A stretch of DNA of 64,000 nt, taken from contig CAYWSH010000001.1 in NCBI GenBank assembly GCA_964460655.1, positions 86,669 to 150,668 of the forward strand. Direction: 5' to 3'. A program made the position numbers and the translations under genes. The notes below the pieces were generated by a model. That model saw nothing but the letters and a program-made list of their open reading frames with translations, ran no database searches and was not told the origin of the DNA. Of this stretch, positions 53,444 through 62,368 are shown piece by piece. Positions within the stretch are counted from its first letter, which is position 1. Every line of letters begins with the position of its first letter. The DNA is from CAVUAF01 sp964460655. Lineage in GTDB: Bacteria > Acidobacteriota > Terriglobia > Terriglobales > Acidobacteriaceae.

Positions 53444-54059
53444 GCGATGCCAGGAACTCCTGCTGACCTGCGGTGCGCGCCTTCTCCAACTTACCGTCGA
53501 GGATCTGACGGAGGTTCTTGAGCCCTCGATAGTAGTTATTTCTCGTGTTGGCTAAAGTTTCTCGCTGCAGATCGGCAGTCTCCTGGAGAGTATAGCCTTC
53601 GATGAGGACTAGCTCGATGGCACGGCGTTGTTTGGCGTTCAACGCGGCCACCCCGCTGGAGACGAACCGTACCCACTCGTGGTCGTTCAAGCCGTGCGCT
53701 TCGGGCACTCGCATCGCGCGCAGCTCCTGCTCTTCCTTGAGCTCTGCCTGGTGGTAAAAGTGCCGCACGCGCAGGTAACGCCGGCGCAATAGTGACTTGA
53801 AGTAGGCGAACTGCAGGATCCAGGTCTTCACCGAGCCCTTGTTGCGGTCGAAGCGCTCTTTTTGTGTCAGGATGGCGATGAATACTTCCTGCAGGATGTC
53901 TTCTGCTTCCGCCCGATCGCGCAGGATGCGATAGCCGATGGCGAAGCACTGCCGGCAGTAACGGCGGAAGAGCACACCGAAGCAGTCCGCGCAGCCCGCT
54001 GTGATGTTCTCCAGCAGTGCTTCGTCCGTCAGCATCTCGAGATGTGCGTGTGGCGACAT
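53418..54059 (-). CDS. ECF-type RNA polymerase sigma factor (with adjacent anti-sigma)
   Basis: 213 residues from the ATG at 54059, chosen for the strong ribosome site GGGAGAG six bases before it. Region 2 is FGVLFRRYCRQCFAIGYRIL, then RAEAEDILQEVFIAIL, and region 4 is LNAKQRRAIELVLIEGYTLQ, then ETADLQRETLANTRNNYYRG. Several cysteines lie at the N-terminus (AGCADCFG, RYCRQCFA), which is unusual and could bind metal or sense redox state. The anti-sigma gene overlaps its 3' end. Target genes are unknown; the shared upstream motif in front of exported-protein genes nearby is one candidate. Confidence 0.92.
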   Translation of the reverse strand: MSPHAHLEMLTDEALLENITAGCADCFGVLFRRYCRQCFAIGYRILRDRAEAEDILQEVFIAILTQKERFDRNKGSVKTWILQFAYFKSLLRRRYLRVRHFYHQAELKEEQELRAMRVPEAHGLNDHEWVRFVSSGVAALNAKQRRAIELVLIEGYTLQETADLQRETLANTRNNYYRGLKNLRQILDGKLEKARTAGQQEFLASHGTLRYQS

Positions 54060-54172
54060 TGCCGACTCTCCCACCCGCAGAGCGGCGCTCGTTCAGCCCA
54101 AGGTTCTTCCGTGAATTAGCGACGGTTTATCACCTCGCTCAGATGGCGTCAATTGCATTTGACCGGCTGTCA

Positions 54173-54193
54173 GTTATCGGTGGGAGCGATAAC
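54173..54193 (-). terminator. Possible terminator hairpin of the tannase gene
   Basis: GTTATCG (54173-54179) and CGATAAC (54187-54193) form a perfect 7-bp stem with a 7-nt loop just after the tannase stop at 54204. No T-run follows, so it may be only a stabilising hairpin. Confidence 0.35.
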
Positions 54194-54203
54194 CGGTCCG
54201 TCG

Positions 54204-55889
54204 TTACCGGCAAGCGAAATTCTGCTCCGTCCAGTTGGCGCGGTCGTTCTGCCCGCCCGCCGGACCCACGTAGACCGCCTGTTGCGGATACGCGCAGATG
54301 CGTCGCTGATCGTCCGTCTTCCCGGCGGTGCGATGCTCGGCGACCAGATGATCGGGCGCTTTACCCTGCTCCACCCACTCGACCAGGGGCGCAAGTTTGT
54401 CCCAAGTGTCACATCCCGGCCCGCCGCCGCAGTGCCCCATGCCCGGGACCATGAACAAGCGAACACTCGCCCGCGCCGCCTGCACGTCTCCCGCAAATGT
54501 CGCCTTCACCACGTTGCGGTAGTAATCGTAAGTCGGCTCGGGATGCGCGTCGCTGTCGCCCCAGCCGTGATAGATGATCAGCTTTCCCTTCCTGCGCGTG
54601 AGGAAGCGCGTCAGGTCAGGATCAGTCGCGTCGGTGATCGCGGACATGAACTTCCCCTTGCCGGCCGTCACGTCGTCGATGTTGAACTCCCACCAGGCGA
54701 ACTCAGGTGGTGTCGCCTTCTTGTCGGGAACTTGCTGCAGGTCGTTGGCGACGGGCAGCGGCACGCCGGGTGAGTGCTCGTAGAACAAGAAGTTCACATG
54801 GTCCACCTCATAGCCGAGTTGCGCGGGGAACAGATTGTTCCCCTTGTAGGGGATCAGTGCGCGTGACCACGCGAACTCGCTGCCCAGCGACAAGCCCTTG
54901 AGGACCTGCCGACCCTTGCTGTCATACGGGCCACGATAGATGTCCTTGATGGTCTGCAACTGCCGCCGCGTGAAACAATCATCAGCGTCTTTATCTGCCG
55001 TGCACATCTTGGCTGCAAGGTCGACCTCCGGCTTGAAGTCGCACGCCAGCGGATTAGCGATGACGTTGTCTTTGATGCCGTCCTTCTCATCGCACTTCGC
55101 CAGCACGGCATCGCGCAGGATCTGCCATTTGGTCAGGCTCTCAGGGACACCGTCGCCGTCCTTGTCGAATGCGAGATTACCGGCAAAATGGTCCTTGAAG
55201 AGCCGTTGCAGCATCCAGACGTGACTCATATTCAGCGCCTGGTAATCGAATACCGGAGCGCCCGCCACGATGCCGTCAAAGTCGTTCGGGAAACGCTGCG
55301 CTTCCATCAAGCCTTGACGCCCGCCGGTGGAGCAGCCTTCGAAGTAGACGTACTTGGGATCTTCGCCATAAAACAGCCGCACGACAGACCTGGAAGCATT
55401 CGCCGTCAAGTGGACGGCGCGATATCCGAAGTCGATCACCGCTTGCAGGTTGTCAGCGCCGAACGAGGAGTTGGGCTCGACGCCCATGTCATGCCCCGAA
55501 TTCGAGTTCGCCACGACGTAGCCTTGCGCCAGGCGCCGCGGATCGCCGTTCAGTACGCCATCCTTCCCGCCATCTCCGATGTTTAACAGGCGCCCGTTCC
55601 ATGCGGCGCGCGGCGGCAGGAGCACATGGAACCGGATCGTTCCTGCTATCGTGCCGCGCACGTAGCAATGTTCCGGCGTATTCCCCGCCGCCAGTCGCAT
55701 CGCCGCAGATGTGATAGTGAGGAACGGCGAGAGCAGCAGCGCCTGACAGGCGCTGTCGTCGGTAGCGCCGGGCGTCCGCGGTATCGCCGGCACACTGACT
55801 TGTGCGACCGCCGCCACCGCAACAAACAACAAAGACAGTAGCCAACGACCATTTCGCAGCACTGAGATTCCTCCCGCCGCCGGAAGCAC
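54204..55889 (-). CDS. Exported tannase/feruloyl esterase family protein
   Basis: 561 residues from GTG at 55889; a GTG at 55862 would also leave a signal peptide (about 14-30, LLSLLFVAVAAVAQ). The family signature is clear: nucleophile Ser187 in EGCSTGGRQG next to Cys186, the Asp in HGWGDSDAHP, and the His-Cys pair in PGMGHCGGGPG, giving the disulfide-linked CS-D-HC triad. Calcium-binding loops are seen in DKDGDGVPE and DEKDGIKDN. It splits esters of phenolic acids, such as gallate or ferulate, from plant tannins or hemicellulose. It is divergent from the AhpD-like gene across 146 bp. Ester specificity is not readable. Confidence 0.9.
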   Translation of the reverse strand: MLPAAGGISVLRNGRWLLSLLFVAVAAVAQVSVPAIPRTPGATDDSACQALLLSPFLTITSAAMRLAAGNTPEHCYVRGTIAGTIRFHVLLPPRAAWNGRLLNIGDGGKDGVLNGDPRRLAQGYVVANSNSGHDMGVEPNSSFGADNLQAVIDFGYRAVHLTANASRSVVRLFYGEDPKYVYFEGCSTGGRQGLMEAQRFPNDFDGIVAGAPVFDYQALNMSHVWMLQRLFKDHFAGNLAFDKDGDGVPESLTKWQILRDAVLAKCDEKDGIKDNVIANPLACDFKPEVDLAAKMCTADKDADDCFTRRQLQTIKDIYRGPYDSKGRQVLKGLSLGSEFAWSRALIPYKGNNLFPAQLGYEVDHVNFLFYEHSPGVPLPVANDLQQVPDKKATPPEFAWWEFNIDDVTAGKGKFMSAITDATDPDLTRFLTRRKGKLIIYHGWGDSDAHPEPTYDYYRNVVKATFAGDVQAARASVRLFMVPGMGHCGGGPGCDTWDKLAPLVEWVEQGKAPDHLVAEHRTAGKTDDQRRICAYPQQAVYVGPAGGQNDRANWTEQNFACR

Positions 55890-56035
55890 TCCTGTTACAT
55901 TCTTGCGCGCGGAGAAGCTTCGGCGAGCGCAAGCAATAACGCTCTATAGGACCGAAGAGAACGGATCGCTTGCCGCATCGCGCGCAGCACTCTAGCAGAA
56001 CGCTCTGATTCTTCGATCCGGAGAAGGATGTAAGG

Positions 56036-56605
56036 ATGACGAACATCCGCATCGTGAACGACGACGAAGCCACCGGCGACGTCGCCAAGGCTTACGACGA
56101 GTGGCGCGCACTGCGCGGGCGCAAGGTCGTGCCCGGCATCATCAAGTGCTTCAGCGCGCGGCCCGATTTCCTGCGCAAGGTCATCGCGTTCTCCGACACC
56201 GTGCACTTCAGCGAAGGCCACCTGACGCGCCGCACGAAGGAGATGATCGCAACCTATGTCTCGGCGCTCAACCATTGCCCCTATTGAATCGACTCGCATG
56301 CTTACTTCCTGCGTGTTCAGGAAGCAGACGAAGGAGCCGTACAGTCATTGGCGCGCGGCGATCTCGCGGGCGCTCCGATCACCGCTGCGGAGCGCGCGTT
56401 GCTCCAGTTTGCGGAACTCGTCACGCGCCATGCCTACAAGACGCAGCGTAGCGACACGGACAAACTGCGCGCCCTCGGCTGGACCGATGACCAGATCGCA
56501 GAGGCCGTGTACATCATTGCGATGTTCGCGTTCTTCAATCGCGTCGCCGATGCCTTCGGCGTTCCCTCGATGGGATATCTGGAGGCCAACGAAATGAGCC
56601 CCTGA
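56036..56605 (+). CDS. AhpD-like (carboxymuconolactone decarboxylase fold) selenoprotein with in-frame UGA
   Basis: The frame from the ATG at 56036 (ribosome site GGAGAAGG) meets TGA at 56285-56287 and then stays open for 105 more codons to a TGA at 56603-56605. The whole forms one 189-residue peroxidase-related/AhpD-family protein. The UGA is codon 84 and falls at the second cysteine of the CPYC motif: LNHCPY-U-IDSHAYFLRVQ, with C81 and U84 forming a CxxU redox pair and a His four residues after. The upstream part (VVPGIIKCFSARPDFLRKVI) and downstream part (DKLRALGWTDDQIAEAVYII, then NRVADAFGVP) are both well conserved family segments. A SECIS-like hairpin follows the UGA. Such proteins reduce peroxides through a thiol/selenol. 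A fresh nonsense mutation of TGT is the alternative. Confidence 0.85.
56285..56287 (+). other. In-frame UGA, proposed selenocysteine codon
   Basis: TGA stands where AhpD-family proteins have the resolving or attacking Cys of CPYC. The reading frame before and after it belongs to the same domain, so insertion of selenocysteine is the simplest explanation. Confidence 0.82.
56305..56324 (+). promoter_or_regulatory. Bacterial SECIS-like hairpin
   Basis: CTTCCTG (56305-56311) and CAGGAAG (56318-56324) pair perfectly over 7 bp, with the six-nt loop CGTGTT that carries a G at its second position. The loop starts 24 nt after the UGA. Bacterial SECIS elements lie directly after the UGA inside the coding region, with the loop about 16-37 nt away and a G in the first two loop positions, so the geometry fits SelB binding. 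Confidence 0.75.
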
Positions 56606-56713
56606 CCGGCGCTCCATCGCTCTGACCGATAACTGGGAACGGACCGAATGCTATTGACCACATCATCGCCCACAGCGGAAACTGCCGATTCACCCAGATT
56701 GATGCCAGCCGCC

Positions 56714-58129
56714 ATGCACCCCGCCAGCCAAGTCCGCGCGCGCCTTCTAGCCCTGGTCGGCGCGCTTCTCGCTCTGCTGACCGGCTGCATCGGCTATCAC
56801 GCCAAACCGCTCACGCCGACGGCGACACTCCAGACCATCGAGACACGCTCGCTCGACGACTCGCAGCTCAAGGCGTTCCTCGCCGCGAACCAGGTCACGG
56901 TGACGGATGGTATGCGTTGGGACCTGCGCTCGCTCACGCTCGTCGCCTTCTACTTCCATCCCGATCTCGACGAAGCGCGCGCCGCCGCGGCAGCAGCCAG
57001 CGGCGGCATCATCACCGCCGGCGAGCGGCCGAACCCGCAGGTGCAGCCGTCGATCGGTTACGACACCACGACCAGCCCGCCGTGGATCCCCGGCCTGGGC
57101 TTGTCATGGCCGATCGAGACCGCGGGCAAGCGCGGCCGTCGTCTGGACCAGGCACGCCATCTGCAGCGCGCCGCGCAGCTGCGCGTGATCAGCACCGCCT
57201 GGGCGGTGCGTGTGCGCGTCCGCCGCACGCTGTTGACTTATGTTGCCGCCAAGCGTGCGGAAGAGATCCTGGTGCGCCAATCCGGCTTGCAGGACCAGAT
57301 CGTGCAACTTCTGCAGCGCCAACTCGAAGCCGGCGCCATTTCTCCCTTCGAGCTGACGCAGGCGCACCTCGCCGCTGCCAATGCCAGGCTCGCCGCCGAC
57401 CAGGCGCGCTTTCAGCTCGCGTCCTCCCATACCGCGCTCGCCGACGCCTTGGGAGTCGCGCCCGCCGCCTTTGATCGGATCGCGCCTCTAATCTCCATGG
57501 AAGCCGTACCGCCCGCGCCCACACCCGACGATGCGGCGCGTCGCCAGGCCCTGGTGAGCCGCTCCGATGTCCTCGCCGCGCTGTCCGAATACGAAGCTGC
57601 GCAATCGGCGTTGCAATTGGAAGTTGCGAAGCAGTATCCCGACATCCAACTCGGGCCGGGCTACCAATACGATCAGACCGACAACAAGTGGACGGTCGGC
57701 GTAGCTTTCAATCTACCGATCCTCAGCCGGAACCGCGGTCCCATCGCCGAAGCCGAAGCGCATCGTGAGCAGGCCGCCGCGCACCTGGCAGTAGTCCAGA
57801 CTGGCGCTCTGCACGAGGTCAGCGAGGCGGTGGCCACGTTGGCGGCCGCGCGCGCGAAGGTCGCAACGGCCGACACGCTGCTCGAGACGGCCCGCAAAGA
57901 GGCGCAACGCTCCCAGCAGCGCTTTGAGCTCGGCGACATCTCGCGTCAGGAAGTCCTGACATCGCAGCTCGAAGTCGTTTCCGCGGAAGTCGCCCGCTCC
58001 GATGCGCAATTGCAATCCGAGTCGGCCGCCGGCGCCCTGGAAGACGCCATGCAGAGTCCACTTGGTTTTGAAGCGATCGTCTTGACGAATCCGCGAATGG
58101 CCGCGAAGGGAGTCACGCCGCAACCATGA
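56714..58129 (+). CDS. Outer-membrane efflux lipoprotein (TolC/CusC family)
   Basis: 471 residues from the ATG at 56714, chosen because it gives a standard lipoprotein signal ending in the lipobox LLTGC (Cys25). ATGs at 56702 and 56648 are possible. Two repeats of long helices, with RSLTLVAFYFHPDLDEARAA and PDIQLGPGYQYDQTDNKWTV as strand entries, are typical of outer membrane efflux proteins. The trimer forms the channel of a tripartite pump. It is the first gene of an operon with adaptor and RND genes (ATGA overlaps) and begins 108 bp after the selenoprotein gene. The type resembles CzcC/CusC, but the pump partner is not metal-type by its motif. Confidence 0.88.
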   Translation: MHPASQVRARLLALVGALLALLTGCIGYHAKPLTPTATLQTIETRSLDDSQLKAFLAANQVTVTDGMRWDLRSLTLVAFYFHPDLDEARAAAAAASGGIITAGERPNPQVQPSIGYDTTTSPPWIPGLGLSWPIETAGKRGRRLDQARHLQRAAQLRVISTAWAVRVRVRRTLLTYVAAKRAEEILVRQSGLQDQIVQLLQRQLEAGAISPFELTQAHLAAANARLAADQARFQLASSHTALADALGVAPAAFDRIAPLISMEAVPPAPTPDDAARRQALVSRSDVLAALSEYEAAQSALQLEVAKQYPDIQLGPGYQYDQTDNKWTVGVAFNLPILSRNRGPIAEAEAHREQAAAHLAVVQTGALHEVSEAVATLAAARAKVATADTLLETARKEAQRSQQRFELGDISRQEVLTSQLEVVSAEVARSDAQLQSESAAGALEDAMQSPLGFEAIVLTNPRMAAKGVTPQP

Positions 58130-59241
58130 ATCGCAAAGGCATCATCATCGCTGTACCCGCACTACTCGTCGTCGCGCTCGTTGCCTTCTTGTTGTTGCGC
58201 CGCGGCAGCGGGAGCGCATCCGCGGAGGAGAAGGAGCCGGCCGCCGAAGTCACGGTGAAGTTCGGCAAGATCCAGCGCACCACCTTGCGCGCCTATGTCT
58301 CCGGCTTCGGCAACATCACGCCCGAACCGGCCACCAGCGGCAATCCGCCGGCGAGCGCGAAGATCGGCTCACCCGTCGCCGGTCTGCTGGCCGAATCGCG
58401 CGCCGTCGAAGGGCAGACAGTGGCCAAGGGCGCAACGCTCTTCCAGCTCGACAGCCGCGTCGCCAACGTGCAGGTGGAGAAGGCGCGCCAGGCGATGGAG
58501 TTCGCGCAGATCGCCTTCGACCGCCAGCAGCGCCTGCTGAGTGTTGACGGCACGTCAAAGCGTCTCTATCAGGAAGCCGAACAAAACCTGCAGGCGGCGA
58601 AGTATGAGCTGGCAAATGCCACCGCGCAGCGCGCGCTCCTCACCATCACCGCGCCCATCGCGGGTACGGTCGTGCACGTAATGGCCAAACCGGGCGATGC
58701 CATCGACCTCTCCAATGCCCTGGCGGAGATCGTTGACCTCGATCGTCTGGTGGTCAGCGCCAAGGTCCGCACCTCCGATGCCAGCGCGTTGCACATGGGT
58801 CAGCGCGTCGAGATCTCTCCCGGACGTCCCGAGGCCTCCGATCAGGTCGGCCGTTTGCCCGCCGCCGCGGCGGCGACCCTTTCGTACATCGGCGCCGATG
58901 TCGATCAGGCCAACGATTCCGTCACCGTGCGCGCCCTGCTGCCGCCGCATTCCGGACTGCGCCCGAATGAATTCGTCACGCTGCGCGTCCTTGCCGGCGA
59001 GCATAAGGACGTCCTCGCGGTTCCGCTCGAAGCCGTCGTCAGTGACGTAGGCAGCTCGGAAGCTTCGATCGCCATCATCGAGAACAACGTCGGCAAGCGG
59101 CATCCGGTCACGCTCGGCATCAAGGACAACGGCCTCGTCGAGATCTCCGGTGAAGGTCTGAAGGAAGGCACGGTCATCGCGACCACCGGCGCATACGGAC
59201 TTCCCGACAACACGAAGGTCCGCGAGGCGGGCAAAGAATGA
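58126..59241 (+). CDS. RND efflux periplasmic adaptor (membrane fusion protein)
   Basis: 371 residues starting in an ATGA overlap. One N-terminal membrane anchor (about 5-25, IIIAVPALLVVALVAFLLL) is followed by a lipoyl half (SPVAGLLAESRAVEGQTVAK), a short helical hairpin (about 115-160), the second lipoyl half (ITAPIAGTVVHVMAKPGDAI) and beta-barrel domains (RVEISPGRPEASD), the usual HlyD/MFP order. It links the inner-membrane RND pump to the outer-membrane channel. No metal-binding N-terminal extension is present. Coupled on both sides by 4-bp overlaps with the efflux channel and the pump. Confidence 0.9.
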   Translation: MNRKGIIIAVPALLVVALVAFLLLRRGSGSASAEEKEPAAEVTVKFGKIQRTTLRAYVSGFGNITPEPATSGNPPASAKIGSPVAGLLAESRAVEGQTVAKGATLFQLDSRVANVQVEKARQAMEFAQIAFDRQQRLLSVDGTSKRLYQEAEQNLQAAKYELANATAQRALLTITAPIAGTVVHVMAKPGDAIDLSNALAEIVDLDRLVVSAKVRTSDASALHMGQRVEISPGRPEASDQVGRLPAAAAATLSYIGADVDQANDSVTVRALLPPHSGLRPNEFVTLRVLAGEHKDVLAVPLEAVVSDVGSSEASIAIIENNVGKRHPVTLGIKDNGLVEISGEGLKEGTVIATTGAYGLPDNTKVREAGKE

Positions 59242-62200
59242 GCAACGAATCGGCCCTGGGACGGCTCGCCACCGGCCAGGCAACCGCCATCGTCTTCATC
59301 TGCGCTGCGCTTTGCGTCGCCGGCGTCTACGCTGCGCTCACGCTTCCTTCTTCGGTCTTTCCGCAGACGAAGTTTCCGCGCGTCGTCATCCTCGTCGATA
59401 ACGGCGTAACGCCCGGCGACGAGATGATGGCCACCATCACGCGTCCCATCGAGGAAGCGATGAAAGACATTCCGGGCGCCGTCACCGTGCGCTCGGCGAC
59501 TGGCCGCGGCTCGGCGGAAGTGAACGTTTTCTTCAATTGGAACGTGGACATGGTGCAGTCGGAGCTCTACGTACTGAGCCGGCTGTCGCAGATCCGCAGC
59601 GCGCTTCCCGCCACCGCGACCACATCGGTCTACCGTCTGACGTTTTTTGCATTCCCGATCATCGGCGTCAGCGTTACTAGCCCGACGCGCGACATCACCA
59701 GCCTGTGGGAGATCGCGCGCTACAACCTGAAGCCCAAGTTCCTGCAGATTCCGGGCGTCGCGCGCGTCGACCTGGTGGGCGGCCGGGCGCCCGAATATCA
59801 CGTGGTCGTCGAGCCGGTGCGACTGCAAGCCGCGGGCCTCAGCCTGCAGCAGCTCACCGACGCGCTGAACAAGAACAATCTCATCGCGCCCACCGGGATG
59901 CATGAGGAGAACCACCACCTCTACCTCACGGTGATCGACGGCCGCCTGCGCACGATGCGCGATATCGAAGACCTCCCCGTCACGGTGACGAACGGCAATC
60001 CTCTGCGCCTGAAAGATGTGGCCCGCATCGAACGCGGCCCCGAGCCCATCTTCAACGTCGTGACGGCCGAAGGCGTGAACGCCGTGCTGCTGAACGTACG
60101 CAGCCAGCCCGACGGCAGCACGCTCGACATCGCCAAGACGCTCAGCGAGCAGATGCGTGAGCTGAAGAAGGAACTCCCGCCCGACGTGAAGCTGGCGTTC
60201 TTCTACGACCAATCCGTGATCGTGCGCTCTTCGGTACAGAGCGTCTGGGAAGCGATCATCTTTGGACTAGTCCTCTCGGTCGCCATCATCTACGCATTTC
60301 TCAAGAGTTGGGGAACGACGCTCGTCGCTACGCTCGTCATCCCGGTAACCGTGCTGGTCACGCTCGTCGCCATGGCGATCGCCGGCCTCACGTTCAACAT
60401 GATGACGCTGGGCGGTATCGCGGCCGCCATCGGCCTCGTGATCGACGATGCCATCGTGGTCGTGGAAGCCATCCATACCCAGCTCTTGCGTGGTGGCTCG
60501 CGCCGCGAAGCGGTCTCCGAGGCCATCCGCTCCATCCTGCACCCGCTGATCGGCTCCACCCTGACGCCGGTCGTTGTCTTCATCCCGCTGGCGTTCCTCA
60601 GCGGCATCACGGGTGTCTTTTTCCGCGCGCTCGCCCTGACGATGGTCGTTTCGCTCCTCACGTCGCTGCTGCTGGCCGTCACGTTGACGCCGTCGCTCGC
60701 TGCCTGGCTCGTGCGTCATCGCGAAAAAGAGGGCGGAGCGGAGCATGGCACCGCGGAAGGTGGTGCGATCCTCCGCCGCGTCATTGCTGCGTATGAGCAT
60801 GCGCTCACTGCGGCGCTGCAATATCGCTGGATCACGCTCGGCTCCTGCGCGCTCATTCTGGTCGCGGGCGCTCTCATCTACAACAAGTTGGAAAGCGAAT
60901 TCCTGCCGCCGATGGACGAAGGCGGCTTCGTCATCGACTACTTCACCGCTCCCGGCACCAGCCTCTCAGAAACGAATCGCGTCTCGATGGAGTGCGAGAA
61001 GATCCTGCTCTCTATCCCTGAGGTCGAAAGCTACTCGCGCCGGCTGGGCGCGCGCCTGGCGCTGGCTATCGCGGAGCCGCACGTCGGCGATTTCCTCGTC
61101 AAGCTGCGTACCGACCGCAAGCGCACCACGCAGGAGGTCATCACCGAGCTGCGTGACAAGCTGAATACCGCGCTGCCGGGCAACCATTGGGAGTTCCCCG
61201 GCATTCTCAGCGACCTCATCGGCGATCTCATGTGGGCGCCCAGCCCCATCGAAGTGAAGGTCTACTCCACCGATCAGAACTTCCTGAAAAAGCAGGGACC
61301 GCGGATCGAAGCCCAACTGAAGAAGATCAAAGGAGTCGTTGATACCTTCGACGGCCTGAGCTATACCGGCCCATCGATCACCCTGCACGTCCGCTATCTC
61401 GATGCTGAGCGCTTTGGCCTCACGGCCACGGACATTGCGGACGCGGTGAATACCGCGATGATCGGCGAAGCCGCCTCCGCCGTGCTCGAAGGTGATCGCT
61501 TGATCACGGTCCGCGTGCTCGTCGATCCCCAGCGCATCGATACCGTCGCTGCCCTGCGCGAGCTACCGTTGCGCACGCCCTCCGGCGCGCTCGTGAAGCT
61601 GGGGCAGGTCGTGGACGTCGGCGAGACCGATTCGCAACTCGAACTGCGCCGCGAAGACATGCGCCAGGACATCGCCGTCACCGCCCGTCTCCAAGAACGC
61701 GACCTCGGCACCGCGATGGCCGAGATCCGCCAGGTCCTCGACAAAGACCCTGCGTTCCCTCCCGGCACGCTCGAATACGGCGGTCTCTACAAGGAGCAAC
61801 AGGAAACGTTCCGCAATCTCATGATCGTGCTTGCCATGGCGCTCGTCCTGGTCTTCACGGTGTTGATCTTCGAGTTCCACAGCTTCCTCGAGCCGCTGGC
61901 CATAGTCTTCGGCGCCACGCTGGCGTTGTTCGGCAGCATCGCCGCGCTGTGGCTCACGGGCACGTCGCTCAATGTCGTTTCCTATCTCGGCGCCATCATC
62001 GGCGTCGGCATCGTCGCCAAGAACGGCATCCTGATGCTCGACCTGGTGGACGATTACTACATCGGCGAGCACGTCGACCTGAGAGAAGCGCTCATCCTCT
62101 CCGGCCGGCGCCGCCTGCGCCCCGTGCTCATGACTTCCCTGGCCGCGGCACTGGGAATGTTGCCGCTGGCTTATGGTCTGGGTTCCGGCGCTGACGTGTT

Positions 62201-62336
62201 GCGCCCACTGGCGATCGCCGTCATCGGCGCGCTCTGCGTCTCGGTCCTGCTCTCGCTGATCGCGACACCGACCATCTACTACGTCATGCGCGGCCAGCGC
62301 CGCGCAGACGACGTCGAGGCCACCGCCGCCGACTAA
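59238..62336 (+). CDS. RND-type efflux pump (AcrB/MexB-like branch)
   Basis: 1032 residues, the full length of RND permeases, with 12 expected membrane helices and two large periplasmic loops. The helix-4 signature is AAIGLVIDDAIVVVEAI with D403 and D404, the proton-relay pair of the hydrophobe/amphiphile efflux branch; heavy-metal pumps have DFGxxxDG here instead. Helix 10 carries IIGVGIVAKNGILMLDLVDD with the Lys. It should export organic compounds with proton exchange. It is the last gene of the operon. The substrate is unknown, but the neighbouring AhpD-like selenoprotein hints at toxic electrophiles or peroxides. Confidence 0.92.
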   Translation: MSNESALGRLATGQATAIVFICAALCVAGVYAALTLPSSVFPQTKFPRVVILVDNGVTPGDEMMATITRPIEEAMKDIPGAVTVRSATGRGSAEVNVFFNWNVDMVQSELYVLSRLSQIRSALPATATTSVYRLTFFAFPIIGVSVTSPTRDITSLWEIARYNLKPKFLQIPGVARVDLVGGRAPEYHVVVEPVRLQAAGLSLQQLTDALNKNNLIAPTGMHEENHHLYLTVIDGRLRTMRDIEDLPVTVTNGNPLRLKDVARIERGPEPIFNVVTAEGVNAVLLNVRSQPDGSTLDIAKTLSEQMRELKKELPPDVKLAFFYDQSVIVRSSVQSVWEAIIFGLVLSVAIIYAFLKSWGTTLVATLVIPVTVLVTLVAMAIAGLTFNMMTLGGIAAAIGLVIDDAIVVVEAIHTQLLRGGSRREAVSEAIRSILHPLIGSTLTPVVVFIPLAFLSGITGVFFRALALTMVVSLLTSLLLAVTLTPSLAAWLVRHREKEGGAEHGTAEGGAILRRVIAAYEHALTAALQYRWITLGSCALILVAGALIYNKLESEFLPPMDEGGFVIDYFTAPGTSLSETNRVSMECEKILLSIPEVESYSRRLGARLALAIAEPHVGDFLVKLRTDRKRTTQEVITELRDKLNTALPGNHWEFPGILSDLIGDLMWAPSPIEVKVYSTDQNFLKKQGPRIEAQLKKIKGVVDTFDGLSYTGPSITLHVRYLDAERFGLTATDIADAVNTAMIGEAASAVLEGDRLITVRVLVDPQRIDTVAALRELPLRTPSGALVKLGQVVDVGETDSQLELRREDMRQDIAVTARLQERDLGTAMAEIRQVLDKDPAFPPGTLEYGGLYKEQQETFRNLMIVLAMALVLVFTVLIFEFHSFLEPLAIVFGATLALFGSIAALWLTGTSLNVVSYLGAIIGVGIVAKNGILMLDLVDDYYIGEHVDLREALILSGRRRLRPVLMTSLAAALGMLPLAYGLGSGADVLRPLAIAVIGALCVSVLLSLIATPTIYYVMRGQRRADDVEATAAD

Positions 62337-62368
62337 CACCCAAAGCGGTTTGGAGCCGGAGGCGACAA

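Noticed and set aside
55955..55966. Possible fifth copy of the shared upstream motif before the selenoprotein gene (AGAGAACGGATC)
   Set aside because: Several core bases differ and the GCAAT-like second part is missing, so it cannot be told from chance.
56348..56605. Separate small carboxymuconolactone decarboxylase-like gene starting at TTG 56348
   Set aside because: It is in the same frame as the upstream half, and the 60 bases between encode conserved family residues after the UGA, so it is the C-terminal half of the selenoprotein.
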